Positions 34,064-42,985 of a DNA stretch of 64,000 bases are shown here, piece by piece. Every line of letters starts with the position of its first letter. Position 1 is the first letter of the stretch. The notes beneath the pieces were generated by a model. It did not search any database. It was not told the DNA's origin and was given only the letters and a program-made list of their open reading frames with translations. This stretch comes from F22 sp963675625 (GTDB lineage Bacteria; Bacteroidota; Bacteroidia; Bacteroidales; Bacteroidaceae). The translations under genes and the position numbers were made by a program. The stretch lies in contig OY776497.1 of assembly GCA_963675625.1 (NCBI GenBank), positions 682,001 through 746,000 of the forward strand, given 5' to 3'.

Positions 34064-36331
34064 ATGATCCCTAAAATTTTAAATCACTTGAGCAAGACGA
34101 GCTTCTTGGCGGTGATTTTTACTTGCACATCTGCCGTATATGCTCACCCTGCATCAACAAATGCATCTTCATCAGACATTTCACAGACTAAAAGTCAAGT
34201 TCCATTGCGACAATTGACTTTAAGTAATATCACCAATTATACCTTTTATCAAGAGACGGTACACGGTGTACGCCCTTATAGCGACGGTACAAGCTATACA
34301 TCAATGAATAGTGATGGTACACAAATCATACAGTATGATTTTCGTACAGGTAAACAAATCAAAGTTTTATTTGACGTTGCAACCGCTAGAGATTGTAGCT
34401 TCAAAACTTTCAGCAATTACCAGTTCTCGCCAAACGGTCGCGACATTCTAATTGAGACCAATCGCAAAAATATCTATCGCCGCAGTTACACTGCCGTGCA
34501 CTATATTTATGAAATGCGCAACAATAAGCTAGTACCATTAAGTGCTGGTGGTCCACAACAAGTGCCTTTATTCTCGCCAGATGGTAATGACATTGCCTTT
34601 GTACGCAATAACAATATTTTCCTAGTGAAACTTCTATACAACAATGCAGAATCTCAAATTACTAAAGATGGAGAATTTAATCACGTCTTAAACGGGATTC
34701 CAGATTGGGTGTATGAAGAAGAGTTTTCATTCAATCGTGCATTCTGCTTTAGTCCAGATAGTAAAATGCTGGCTTATATTCGTTTCGACGAATCGGCTGT
34801 AAAAAGCTACTCCTTCCCATTGTATCCTCGTGTCTATCCTCACAACAAGCAATATGAGGGATACCCTACAAGCTATACTTACAAATACCCTAAAGCTGGC
34901 GAAGACAACTCGAAAGTGGAGGTACACAGCTATGACATCAAGCATCATATTGACCGCAAACTAGATATTCCTTTGAGCAAAGAAGGGTATATACCTCGCA
35001 TTGAGTTTACCAATGATTCCACTCGCTTGGCAGTTGTGACTCTGAATCGTAATCAAAACGTTCTAGAGTTATATTATACCAATCCACGCTCCACGGTAAG
35101 TAAACAAATTCTTCGTGAGACAAGTGATACATACATCAGTGAAAGTGCACTAGACCAACTTAAATTTTACGACAAGCACTTTAGCTTTGTTAGTGACAGA
35201 GATGGATATAAGCACTTGTATTGGTACACTCTAAATGGTCAATTGATCAAGCAAGTGACAAGTGGTGAATTTGAAGTGAAAGATTTCTTGGGCTGGGATA
35301 GCAAAAGCAACAGTTTCTACTATTCTAGTGATGAATCTAGTCCACTAAAACAAGCCATCTATCGTATTGATAAGAAAGGCAAAAAGACATGCCTTACACC
35401 TCAAGGTGGGATAAACCGTGCTATATTCTCTAAAAACTTCGACTATTTTGTACATTATTTCAATGATGTACGCACCCCCATGCAGGTGACTCTAGAAAGT
35501 ACCAAAGACCAGAAAGTTTTAAAGGTTATGGAAGATAATGCACATCTAAAACAGCTCCTAGCTCAATATGCTATCCCTGAAAAAGACTTCTTCACTTTTA
35601 AGACATCACAAGGCACCCAGCTTAACGGTTGGATGATCAAACCGACAGACTTCGATCCATCTAAAAAGTATCCTGTATTGATGTATCAGTATAGTGGTCC
35701 TCAAAGTCAAGAAGTATTGGATGAATTCAAAATAGATTGGCAAACATACCTAGCTACACAAGGCTATATCACTGTGTGTGTTGATGGACGTGGAACTGGC
35801 GGTAGAGGTGCAGCATTTGCTAAATGCACGTATATGAAGTTAGGTGTATTGGAAGCCGAAGACCAAGTAGAAACAGCCATATATCTAGGAACTTTACCTT
35901 ATATTGATGCCCAACGCATCGGTATTTGGGGGTGGAGTTTTGGTGGATTTACAACACTGATGAGTATGAGTGAAGGTCGCCCTGTATTTAAAGCAGGTAT
36001 TGCTGTAGCTGCTCCTACATCATGGAGATACTATGACACTATATACACTGAACGTTTCATGCGTACTCCACAGGAAAATGAAGAAGGATACAAAGAAGGA
36101 TCATGCTTCAATCGTGCCGACAAATTACACGGAGACTTGTTGCTCGTACACGGATTGGCTGATGACAATGTACACTATCAAAACTGCGCTGAATACTCAG
36201 AATACTTGGTACAATTGGATAAACCATTTGACATGCAAATATACACCAATAAGAACCACGGTATCTATGGTGGAAATACTAGATTACACTTATACAAACG
36301 TCTTACACGCTTTGTAAAAGCACATCTATAA
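34064..36331 (+). CDS. Dipeptidyl peptidase IV, S9 family
   Basis: A 755-residue exported serine peptidase that removes X-Pro dipeptides from peptide N-termini. A signal peptide (about 1-27, ending AVYA) is followed by an eight-bladed propeller with the exopeptidase glutamates in PDWVYEEEF, and a C-terminal alpha/beta hydrolase. The triad is S625 (GWSFGGF), the Asp of GLADDNVHY and the His of NKNHGIYGG. Likely periplasmic or surface-bound, feeding peptide uptake. lipA follows at 109 bases behind a hairpin. Confidence 0.94.
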   Translation: MIPKILNHLSKTSFLAVIFTCTSAVYAHPASTNASSSDISQTKSQVPLRQLTLSNITNYTFYQETVHGVRPYSDGTSYTSMNSDGTQIIQYDFRTGKQIKVLFDVATARDCSFKTFSNYQFSPNGRDILIETNRKNIYRRSYTAVHYIYEMRNNKLVPLSAGGPQQVPLFSPDGNDIAFVRNNNIFLVKLLYNNAESQITKDGEFNHVLNGIPDWVYEEEFSFNRAFCFSPDSKMLAYIRFDESAVKSYSFPLYPRVYPHNKQYEGYPTSYTYKYPKAGEDNSKVEVHSYDIKHHIDRKLDIPLSKEGYIPRIEFTNDSTRLAVVTLNRNQNVLELYYTNPRSTVSKQILRETSDTYISESALDQLKFYDKHFSFVSDRDGYKHLYWYTLNGQLIKQVTSGEFEVKDFLGWDSKSNSFYYSSDESSPLKQAIYRIDKKGKKTCLTPQGGINRAIFSKNFDYFVHYFNDVRTPMQVTLESTKDQKVLKVMEDNAHLKQLLAQYAIPEKDFFTFKTSQGTQLNGWMIKPTDFDPSKKYPVLMYQYSGPQSQEVLDEFKIDWQTYLATQGYITVCVDGRGTGGRGAAFAKCTYMKLGVLEAEDQVETAIYLGTLPYIDAQRIGIWGWSFGGFTTLMSMSEGRPVFKAGIAVAAPTSWRYYDTIYTERFMRTPQENEEGYKEGSCFNRADKLHGDLLLVHGLADDNVHYQNCAEYSEYLVQLDKPFDMQIYTNKNHGIYGGNTRLHLYKRLTRFVKAHL

Positions 36332-36339
36332 AGCTCAAT

Positions 36340-36377
36340 CATTCTTGCCTTGGATACGACAATTCAAGGCAAGAATG
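36340..36377 (+). terminator. Hairpin after the DPP IV gene / before lipA
   Basis: CATTCTTGCCTTG (36340-36352) pairs with CAAGGCAAGAATG (36365-36377), followed by TTTATATTT. It may terminate the DPP IV message or attenuate read-through into lipA. Confidence 0.65.
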
Positions 36378-36427
36378 TTTATATTTAAAGCCAGAATCTC
36401 AATATCTAAGGCAAGAATGCCAGACCT
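36365..36427 (+). repeat. Three 21-base imperfect tandem repeats in the lipA leader
   Basis: Units begin at 36365 (CAAGGCAAGAATG), 36386 (AAAGCCAGAATC) and 36407 (TAAGGCAAGAATG). Units 1 and 3 can each pair with the same left arm at 36340-36352, so two exclusive hairpins are possible. Confidence 0.65.
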
Positions 36428-36440
36428 AAAACCTTACATC

Positions 36441-37322
36441 ATGAAAACGACTGAAAAACCCAAACTAGCTTTATCTCAACTAAGCAGAAAACCATCTTGG
36501 CTAAAAATTAGTATAGATGCCAATGAACGGTATACACAAACAAAAAAAATTATTGAAGACCATCACTTGCATACCATTTGTAGCAGTGGACGTTGCCCAA
36601 ATCGTGGAGAATGTTGGGGTAATGGTACAGCGACCTTGATGATTGGCGGTGATATCTGCACCAGAAGTTGTAAGTTTTGCAACACACAAACTGGACGTCC
36701 ACATCCCCTATCCCCTGATGAGCCTAAACAAGTGGCACGCGCAATCCAATTAATGCACTTAAAGCATGCAGTCATCACATCAGTAGATAGAGATGACTTG
36801 GAAGACGGCGGGGCTAATCACTGGGCCAATACAATTCGTGAAATAAAAGAAAGCTGTCCCCAGACAACTCTTGAAGTACTTATTCCAGACTTTCAAGGCA
36901 ATACAGACAGCTTACACCTCATCATAAAAGAACATCCTGAGATTATCAGTCACAATATGGAGACGGTCAAAAGACTATCGCCACTAGTGAGATCTGCCGC
37001 CAACTACACCCGTAGTCTAAACGTACTAAAATATCTCGCTCAAAATGGCGTTGTCACTAAATCTGGATTAATGCTTGGACTAGGAGAAACTGAAGAAGAA
37101 GTCATCGACACCATGGATGATCTGCGTGCAGTCAATTGTCAAATATTGACGCTAGGACAATATCTTCAACCCACACTGGAGCATTGGCCAGTTACCGAAT
37201 ACATCACACCTGCACAATTTGAAAAGTACAAAAACATTGGTCTATCCAAAGGCTTTCGATTTGTGGAAAGTGCCCCTCTAGTACGCTCTTCCTATCATGC
37301 CGACAAGCACGTACAAAAATAA
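36441..37322 (+). CDS. lipA: Lipoyl synthase
   Basis: A 293-residue radical SAM enzyme that inserts two sulfurs into protein-bound octanoyl groups. The auxiliary cluster ligands are C47, C52 and C58 (CSSGRCPNRGEC); the radical SAM cluster is C73, C77 and C80 (CTRSCKFC). Near the end ESAPLVRSSYHAD carries the conserved RSSY. Start chosen at 36441 (MKTTEKPKL); the 32 upstream codons only translate the leader repeats. Its stop codon and that of convergent nadD are one base apart. Confidence 0.96.
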   Translation: MKTTEKPKLALSQLSRKPSWLKISIDANERYTQTKKIIEDHHLHTICSSGRCPNRGECWGNGTATLMIGGDICTRSCKFCNTQTGRPHPLSPDEPKQVARAIQLMHLKHAVITSVDRDDLEDGGANHWANTIREIKESCPQTTLEVLIPDFQGNTDSLHLIIKEHPEIISHNMETVKRLSPLVRSAANYTRSLNVLKYLAQNGVVTKSGLMLGLGETEEEVIDTMDDLRAVNCQILTLGQYLQPTLEHWPVTEYITPAQFEKYKNIGLSKGFRFVESAPLVRSSYHADKHVQK

Positions 37323-37323
37323 A

Positions 37324-37914
37324 CTACGACATATATTCATGAAGTCGTTTTTCCACATCGGGATGTAGAGTATCTTGACAACTCTCCCCTGCTTCTATCG
37401 CTTGTCGTATCTCTGTACTGCTCATATTCATCAAAGGCGCATCTGCTAAATATGTTACTGACGAAGGCAACGCTGCTATTTCCTCGTTCGACAGGAGAAA
37501 TCCTGGGCGAGGATATACGAGCAGCTTACACAGACTCAACAAGCGTTCTCCTTCACGCCAACGATCAAATAGCCGCCAATTATCTCCACCAACCAACAAA
37601 GTAAATTCGACTTCTGGATACTCTGTACACAAAGCATCCATGGTGAACACGGTATAGGTAGGTTTGGGAAGATGACATTCAAAATCACTCACCTTCACCT
37701 TAGGAAGATGAGCTGTTGCCATCTGAGCCATTTCGATACGCAAGGACTCTGGATACAAGAAATGGGTTGATTTTAATGGGTTTTGTGGCGACACCATCAG
37801 CCACACCTCATCTACATAACCATGATCTATAAGATACTGAGCCAATATCGTATGAGCTAAATGAATGGGACTAAAAGACCCGCCATAGATTCCCACGCGT
37901 TTTGAAGTAGCCAT
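37324..37914 (-). CDS. nadD: Nicotinate-nucleotide adenylyltransferase
   Basis: A 196-residue enzyme that turns nicotinate mononucleotide and ATP into deamido-NAD. The HIGH-type motif is GGSFSPIHLAH at 11-21, and the C-terminal signature is MSSTEIRQAI. LLVGGDNW is also typical. It is the last gene of the yicC-gmk-nadD unit, 15 bases after gmk. Its 3-prime end meets lipA with a one-base gap and no terminator between them. Confidence 0.95.
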   Translation of the reverse strand: MATSKRVGIYGGSFSPIHLAHTILAQYLIDHGYVDEVWLMVSPQNPLKSTHFLYPESLRIEMAQMATAHLPKVKVSDFECHLPKPTYTVFTMDALCTEYPEVEFTLLVGGDNWRLFDRWREGERLLSLCKLLVYPRPGFLLSNEEIAALPSSVTYLADAPLMNMSSTEIRQAIEAGESCQDTLHPDVEKRLHEYMS

Positions 37915-37929
37915 AGAACAAGAAATAAA

Positions 37930-38496
37930 TTATTTCGCGATAAATGATGTCACGATATCGTATGCTTCACGTTGTGCTGTTGTCAAATCATCATTGACAA
38001 CAACGACATCAAACTGAGAAGCAAAGCCCATTTCGTAACTAGCACGATTCAAACGATCTTCAATCACTTCAGGAGCATCGGTAGCACGCTCGATCAAACG
38101 TGCACGCAAAGCATCAATACTTGGCGGTTGTATAAACACAGCCAAAGCACGTTCTCCAAAGATTTCTTTAACGCGTACACCACCTTCTACGTCCAAATCA
38201 AGCACAACTGTTTGACCTGCTACTAGGCGATCCTCTACTTCACTACGCAGTGTTCCATAAAATCGCCCTTCATAGACTTCGTTATACTCAAGAAAGTCAC
38301 CCTGTGCAATTCGCGCTCGAAAGGTATCGGGTGACAAAAAGTAATATTCCACACCATCTTTTTCTGTTCCTCGAGGAGCACGACTGGTTGCTGAAATAGA
38401 AAATTTCATGTCAACTCCCCTCTGAAGCAAATAATTAATGATTGTTGATTTACCAGATCCTGATGGTGCAGAAAAAATAATAAGTTTACCAGCCAT
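37930..38496 (-). CDS. gmk: Guanylate kinase
   Basis: A 188-residue kinase converting GMP to GDP. The P-loop is APSGSGKST at residues 10-18, GMP-binding residues appear in SRAPRGTEKDGVEYYFL, and the regulatory piece LDLDVEGGVRVKE follows. It starts seven bases after the yicC stop. Confidence 0.97.
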   Translation of the reverse strand: MAGKLIIFSAPSGSGKSTIINYLLQRGVDMKFSISATSRAPRGTEKDGVEYYFLSPDTFRARIAQGDFLEYNEVYEGRFYGTLRSEVEDRLVAGQTVVLDLDVEGGVRVKEIFGERALAVFIQPPSIDALRARLIERATDAPEVIEDRLNRASYEMGFASQFDVVVVNDDLTTAQREAYDIVTSFIAK

Positions 38497-38503
38497 ATAT
38501 CCT

Positions 38504-39382
38504 TTATAGTACGTTTAAAACTTGTTCTTTGATTTGTTCAAGTTCATCTTTCATTTGCACAACGATGCGTTGCATATCTGCTTGGTTACTTTTCGAGCCA
38601 AGAGTATTGATTTCACGTCCTATTTCTTGTGCTATAAAGCCTAACTTCTTACCAACTTGAGTATCTTCACTATCCATAGTTTCTACAAAATAAGTAAGAT
38701 GATGTGCTAAGCGTTGTTTTTCTTCATTGACATCAAGTTTCTCTATATAGTAAATCATTTCTTGTTCTAAGCGATTCTTATCATAGTCTACTGTCAACTT
38801 ATCCAATTGTTCCATAATACGAGTACGAATCTTGTCAACTCGTTCCACTTCAAAAGCATCAACCTTTTGCAATAGATCACTTATATTATTGATATTCTGT
38901 CTGAAACGATTGCCCAAAGCGGCTCCTTCTTGTGAGCGAAAATCACTCAATTGCACCATCGCTTCTTGTACACCCTCAAGAATGGCCTTTTTATCGTCAT
39001 CTGTCAATTCTACATCTTGTTGTCTTTCCAAAACATCGGGCATACGCATCACTTGCTCTAAGATTTGATCGTTAGAGATCTTGAGATCATTATCTGAAGC
39101 AAAGTCTCTAAATTGTGCTAGATAAGCCCCTGCCATAGCCTTGTTGATTTGTGTAGCTGCTTGTACACTATCTTGTTCTACTCGAGCACTAAAATCGACT
39201 TTACCTCGACCAATACTCTTACCAGCCAAACTACGCATATCCATTTCAATATCTCGTAATGAAGAGGCTATTCTTGCAGAAAAATCAAGAGCTTTACTAT
39301 TTAGAGTACGTACTTCTATTTGAATTGTACGGCCTGCTAAAGCTACTTGAGCTTTACCAAACCCTGTCATTGATTGAATCAT
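38504..39382 (-). CDS. yicC: YicC/YloC-family endoribonuclease
   Basis: A 292-residue protein with the N-terminal signature MIQSMTGFGKA and the C-terminal DUF1732 part (FIAQEIGREINTLGSKSNQADMQ). E. coli YicC and Bacillus YloC have been shown to cut RNA. Start placed at the ATG ending at 39382, where the family begins, rather than ten codons upstream. First gene of a unit with gmk and nadD; divergent from tsaB. Confidence 0.93.
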   Translation of the reverse strand: MIQSMTGFGKAQVALAGRTIQIEVRTLNSKALDFSARIASSLRDIEMDMRSLAGKSIGRGKVDFSARVEQDSVQAATQINKAMAGAYLAQFRDFASDNDLKISNDQILEQVMRMPDVLERQQDVELTDDDKKAILEGVQEAMVQLSDFRSQEGAALGNRFRQNINNISDLLQKVDAFEVERVDKIRTRIMEQLDKLTVDYDKNRLEQEMIYYIEKLDVNEEKQRLAHHLTYFVETMDSEDTQVGKKLGFIAQEIGREINTLGSKSNQADMQRIVVQMKDELEQIKEQVLNVL

Positions 39383-39409
39383 AAATCTGATGTTTACATT
39401 TATTTCCCA

Positions 39410-39417
39410 CAAAAATA
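39410..39417 (-). promoter_or_regulatory. -7 promoter box of yicC
   Basis: TATTTTTG on the minus strand, 27 bases before the yicC ATG. Confidence 0.5.
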
Positions 39418-39440
39418 CGGTTTTTATTCGAGATTATCAC

Positions 39441-39448
39441 TATATTTG
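39441..39448 (+). promoter_or_regulatory. -7 promoter box of tsaB
   Basis: TATATTTG on the plus strand, 32 bases before the tsaB ATG. Confidence 0.6.
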
Positions 39449-39480
39449 CAGACATAATATATTCAATCTAAGATTCACAA

Positions 39481-40182
39481 ATGTCTTGTATTTTATGCAT
39501 TGACACTTCCACTCACGCATGCTCAGTAGCATTGAGCCAAGATGGAGCTGTCATTTTCGAGTTGGCACAAAAAGAACGTGCCCAACATACAATATTGCTT
39601 GGCGGTTACGTAGATCAAGCATTATCTTTTGCTGAAAATCACGCCATCCCAATAGATGCTGTAGCTGTAACAAGTGGACCTGGAAGTTACACAGGTCTTC
39701 GTATTGGAGTATCTATGGCCAAGGGTATATGTTATGCTTTACATGTACCACTTATTAGTATTCCTACTTTACAACTGCTTTGTGTCCCTCTATTATTGCA
39801 AGTAGACAATGCAGATCAAGCACGTTTTATTCCTATGCTTGACGCTCGTCGCATGGAAGTATACACAACGACAATGGATTTTTCATTGAATGAACTAGCA
39901 CCAACGCGTGCTCTTGTTATTGAGGAAGATGCACCCAATCCATTTGAGAAAGATTTGGAAGCAGGTCCTGTCTATTTTGTAGGTGATGGAGTACAGAAAT
40001 GCATGAACCGACTCTCTCACCCTAATGCATTTTTTATGGCCGATGCTGTACCGTTGGCTAAATGGATGTTCCCACTAGCTGAAAAGAAATTAGCATGTGG
40101 GGATACTGAAAATGTCGCTTATTTTGAGCCATTTTATCTCAAAGAGTTTGTAGCAACTGTCTCAAAGAAGAAATTGTTATAA
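39481..40182 (+). CDS. tsaB: tRNA threonylcarbamoyladenosine biosynthesis protein TsaB
   Basis: A 233-residue ASKHA-fold protein that supports TsaD in making t6A37 on tRNAs. Family motifs: CIDTSTHACSVAL at the start, AVTSGPGSYTGLRIGVSMAKG, and PMLDARRMEVYT. Length is normal. A DUF4290 gene follows 40 bases downstream on the same strand. Confidence 0.95.
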   Translation: MSCILCIDTSTHACSVALSQDGAVIFELAQKERAQHTILLGGYVDQALSFAENHAIPIDAVAVTSGPGSYTGLRIGVSMAKGICYALHVPLISIPTLQLLCVPLLLQVDNADQARFIPMLDARRMEVYTTTMDFSLNELAPTRALVIEEDAPNPFEKDLEAGPVYFVGDGVQKCMNRLSHPNAFFMADAVPLAKWMFPLAEKKLACGDTENVAYFEPFYLKEFVATVSKKKLL

Positions 40183-40222
40183 ACTGATTTCTTAAAATTT
40201 TATTCATCATAACCCAGTGTTT

Positions 40223-40912
40223 ATGAATTCATTAGAACACAAATATAATACTCAACTTAAAAAGTTGCCTTTGCCAGAATATGGACGTAGTATCCAAAAT
40301 ATGGTGGATCATTGCTTAACGATTGAGAATCGCAAAGAGCGTCAAGCTTGTGCTGAAACAATAGTTAACATTATGGCCAATCAATATCCAGAACTTCGCG
40401 GCAACGTGGATTTTGTGCCTATGCTATGGGATCATCTGGCATTGATGAGTGATTACAAACTTGACATTGACTATCCTTGCGAAATTCTCAAGAAAGACGA
40501 AATAGAGCCGAAACCACATTCAGTCCCCAATCTTCAAGGTCCTATTCGTTATCGCCACTATGGTGTGATACTCGAACGATTGATTATTGAGGCATCTGAA
40601 TCCCCTGATAATGAAGAACGCGATATGTTGGTGGCTATGATTTGCAATCAAATGCGTAAATTCTTAACAAATTGGAATAAAGAAATATGCAACGATGACA
40701 AAATAGCAGCTGATCTTGAAGAGTTGTCATTTGGTCGTTTGGCCTTAACTCCAGCTGTACAAGATATTATGCATGACCAACAACAAGGACAACATCGCAA
40801 TCCACGCAGCAATAAAAACCAACGTAGTAGAAATACAGGACCAAACAAAGGTCAAAAAAATAATCCACCCAAGCGTCAAACGAGAAACAACAACTACAGC
40901 AAAAGAAAATAA
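40223..40912 (+). CDS. DUF4290 domain-containing protein
   Basis: A 229-residue cytoplasmic protein. The first ~185 residues match the Bacteroidota DUF4290 family (LPEYGRSIQNMVDHCLTI, VDFVPMLWDHLALMS). The last ~45 residues are a disordered tail rich in Asn, Arg, Lys and Gln, like RNA-binding tails. Its place between tsaB and murA-rimM hints at a link to translation, but the function is unknown. ATG at 40223 is preferred to the GTG two codons upstream. Confidence 0.85.
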   Translation: MNSLEHKYNTQLKKLPLPEYGRSIQNMVDHCLTIENRKERQACAETIVNIMANQYPELRGNVDFVPMLWDHLALMSDYKLDIDYPCEILKKDEIEPKPHSVPNLQGPIRYRHYGVILERLIIEASESPDNEERDMLVAMICNQMRKFLTNWNKEICNDDKIAADLEELSFGRLALTPAVQDIMHDQQQGQHRNPRSNKNQRSRNTGPNKGQKNNPPKRQTRNNNYSKRK

Positions 40913-40920
40913 GGATTTCA

Positions 40921-40952
40921 TTTTGCTTTTCTATGTCTTTGTGCTATATTTG
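40921..40952 (+). promoter_or_regulatory. -33/-7 promoter of murA
   Basis: TTTTG at 40921-40925, a 19-base gap, then TATATTTG at 40945-40952. A complete Bacteroidota-type promoter. Confidence 0.65.
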
Positions 40953-40997
40953 ACTAATCAAATTGACTTTATAACGTATAATAAGAATTAGCTAAAT

Positions 40998-42308
40998 ATG
41001 GCATCATTTATAATAGAAGGTGGACATCGCCTATCTGGAGAAATCAGACCTCAAGGGGCGAAAAACGAAGCCCTACAAATCATATGCGCTACGCTTCTTA
41101 CTTCAGAGAAGATAATTATAGAAAATGTCCCTGATATTCTAGATATCAACAACCTCATACAGTTACTACGTGACATGGACGTAAAAGTGGAAAAGCTATC
41201 TGTGGATAGTTATAGTTTCCAAGCTGATGAAGTTAATTTAGAATATATTCAAAGTGACGATTTTTTAAAAAAGTGCGCATCGCTCCGTGGCTCTGTAATG
41301 CTTATCGGTCCTATGATCAGCCGATTTGGACAAGCTATTATTGCTAAACCTGGTGGGGATAAAATCGGCCGTCGTCGTATTGATACACACTTATTAGGAA
41401 TACAGCAACTGGGAGCTACTTTTATCTACGATGACAAACGTCATATCTACACTATCAAAGCCCCTAAACTAACAGGTTGTTACATGCTTTTAGATGAAGC
41501 CAGTGTAACGGGTACCGCCAACATTGTTATGGCAGCAGTACTTGCAGAAGGTACAACAACAATATACAATGCGGCATGCGAACCCTATCTACAGCAACTC
41601 TGCAAAATGCTTTGCAGCATGGGAGCTAAGATCACAGGTATCGCTTCAAACAGGTTGATTATTGAAGGAGTTGAAACACTTAGTGGGTGCACACATCGCA
41701 TTCTACCCGACATGATTGAAGTAGGTAGTTTTATTGGTATGGCGGCTATGACCCATAGCGAAATCACCATAAAGGATGTACACTATGCCGATTTGGGAAT
41801 CATTCCTAATAGCTTCCGTCGTCTTGGGATAAAGCTTGAACAACATGGTGACGATATCTATATTCCTGCACAAGAGCATTACGAGATAGAGAGCTTTATT
41901 GACGGTTCCATTATGACTATCTCCGATGCTCCATGGCCAGGATTAACGCCCGATTTACTTAGTGTCATGCTGGTTACAGCAATACAGGCAAAAGGAAGTG
42001 TCTTGATTCACCAAAAGATGTTTGAAAGTCGTCTGTTTTTTGTCGATAAACTCATTGATATGGGTGCACAAATCATTCTTTGCGATCCACACAGAGCAGT
42101 CGTTAACGGACACGACAATTTTATGAGACTACGAGGGGGCAATATGATTTCTCCAGATATTCGTGCTGGTATTGCATTGCTTATTGCGGCTATGAGCGCT
42201 GAGGGCATTAGTCGTATAGACAACATTGAACAAATCGATAGAGGCTATCAAAATATTGAAGGACGTCTCAATGCTATCGGTGCAAGAATTACACGCTTAG
42301 ATTCTTAA
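40998..42308 (+). CDS. murA: UDP-N-acetylglucosamine 1-carboxyvinyltransferase
   Basis: A 436-residue enzyme of the first committed step of peptidoglycan synthesis, adding enolpyruvate to UDP-GlcNAc. Motifs: GAKNEALQI with the conserved Lys, SLRGSVMLIGPMISRFG, and DLGIIPNSFRRLGI. In the active-site loop, where E. coli has PGGCTIG with catalytic Cys115, this protein has PGGDKIG with D121. Asp at that place is known from naturally fosfomycin-resistant MurA proteins. rimM follows 78 bases later. Confidence 0.96.
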   Translation: MASFIIEGGHRLSGEIRPQGAKNEALQIICATLLTSEKIIIENVPDILDINNLIQLLRDMDVKVEKLSVDSYSFQADEVNLEYIQSDDFLKKCASLRGSVMLIGPMISRFGQAIIAKPGGDKIGRRRIDTHLLGIQQLGATFIYDDKRHIYTIKAPKLTGCYMLLDEASVTGTANIVMAAVLAEGTTTIYNAACEPYLQQLCKMLCSMGAKITGIASNRLIIEGVETLSGCTHRILPDMIEVGSFIGMAAMTHSEITIKDVHYADLGIIPNSFRRLGIKLEQHGDDIYIPAQEHYEIESFIDGSIMTISDAPWPGLTPDLLSVMLVTAIQAKGSVLIHQKMFESRLFFVDKLIDMGAQIILCDPHRAVVNGHDNFMRLRGGNMISPDIRAGIALLIAAMSAEGISRIDNIEQIDRGYQNIEGRLNAIGARITRLDS

Positions 42309-42386
42309 GTATCAAAATTATCAATTAAAATGGCCTGTACCAGCTCAGCTAACTCTTGCTGGAACAAGGCATTGGAAATATACTGT

Positions 42387-42905
42387 ATGATAAAAAAAAA
42401 TGATGTATATGAAATTGGGCTTTTTAATAAGCCACATGGTCTGCAAGGTGAGATCTCTTTGACTTTCAATGATGACATCTTTGATCGTGTGGAAGCTCCT
42501 TATCTAGTTTGCGAGATGGATGGTATATTAGTACCCTTCTTTATCGAATCGTATCGTTTTAAGAACGACTCGACAGCTTTAGTAAAATTAGAAGATGTAG
42601 ATTCCGCTGAATGGGCAAAACGTTTTACCAATGTACACGTATTTTTTCCTAAAGCACTAGCCAAAGGAAATGCTCCTGAACAATTTACATGGAATTATTT
42701 TATAGGATTCGCATTATACACGGCACAGAATAACTATGTCGGTAAAGTGATCGACGTGGATACATCCACTCCCAATGTATTATTCTTAGTACAAACGGAA
42801 GATGACGATGAAGTCATGATTCCTGCTCACGAATCTATGATTCAAGAACTAGACAACGATGAGCGTATACTGTATATGGATCTACCAGAAGGCTTAATAG
42901 ACTAA
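42387..42905 (+). CDS. rimM: Ribosome maturation factor RimM
   Basis: A 172-residue protein that helps assemble the head of the 30S subunit by binding S19. The N-terminal barrel begins MIKKNDVYEIGLFNKPHGLQGE, and the C-terminal PRC-barrel has VLFLVQTEDDDEVMIPAHE. Start chosen at 42387, where the family signature begins; the 19 upstream codons show no similarity. Co-transcribed with murA, ending at 42921-42964. Confidence 0.93.
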   Translation: MIKKNDVYEIGLFNKPHGLQGEISLTFNDDIFDRVEAPYLVCEMDGILVPFFIESYRFKNDSTALVKLEDVDSAEWAKRFTNVHVFFPKALAKGNAPEQFTWNYFIGFALYTAQNNYVGKVIDVDTSTPNVLFLVQTEDDDEVMIPAHESMIQELDNDERILYMDLPEGLID

Positions 42906-42920
42906 ATAAAAGCCCACAAA

Positions 42921-42964
42921 AAAAAGTGTCATCTATCCTAGAAATAGAATAGATGACACTTTTT
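42921..42964. terminator. Bidirectional terminator between rimM and DUF4293
   Basis: AAAAAGTGTCATCTAT and ATAGATGACACTTTTT are perfect inverted copies around a 12-base loop, giving a U-rich end on both strands. Confidence 0.85.
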
Positions 42965-42985
42965 TATTTATATGTATACGTATAT

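Noticed and set aside
36345..36440. N-terminal extension of LipA by 32 residues
   Set aside because: The extension only translates the 21-base leader repeats (FKARM-like units); lipoyl synthase similarity begins after 36441.
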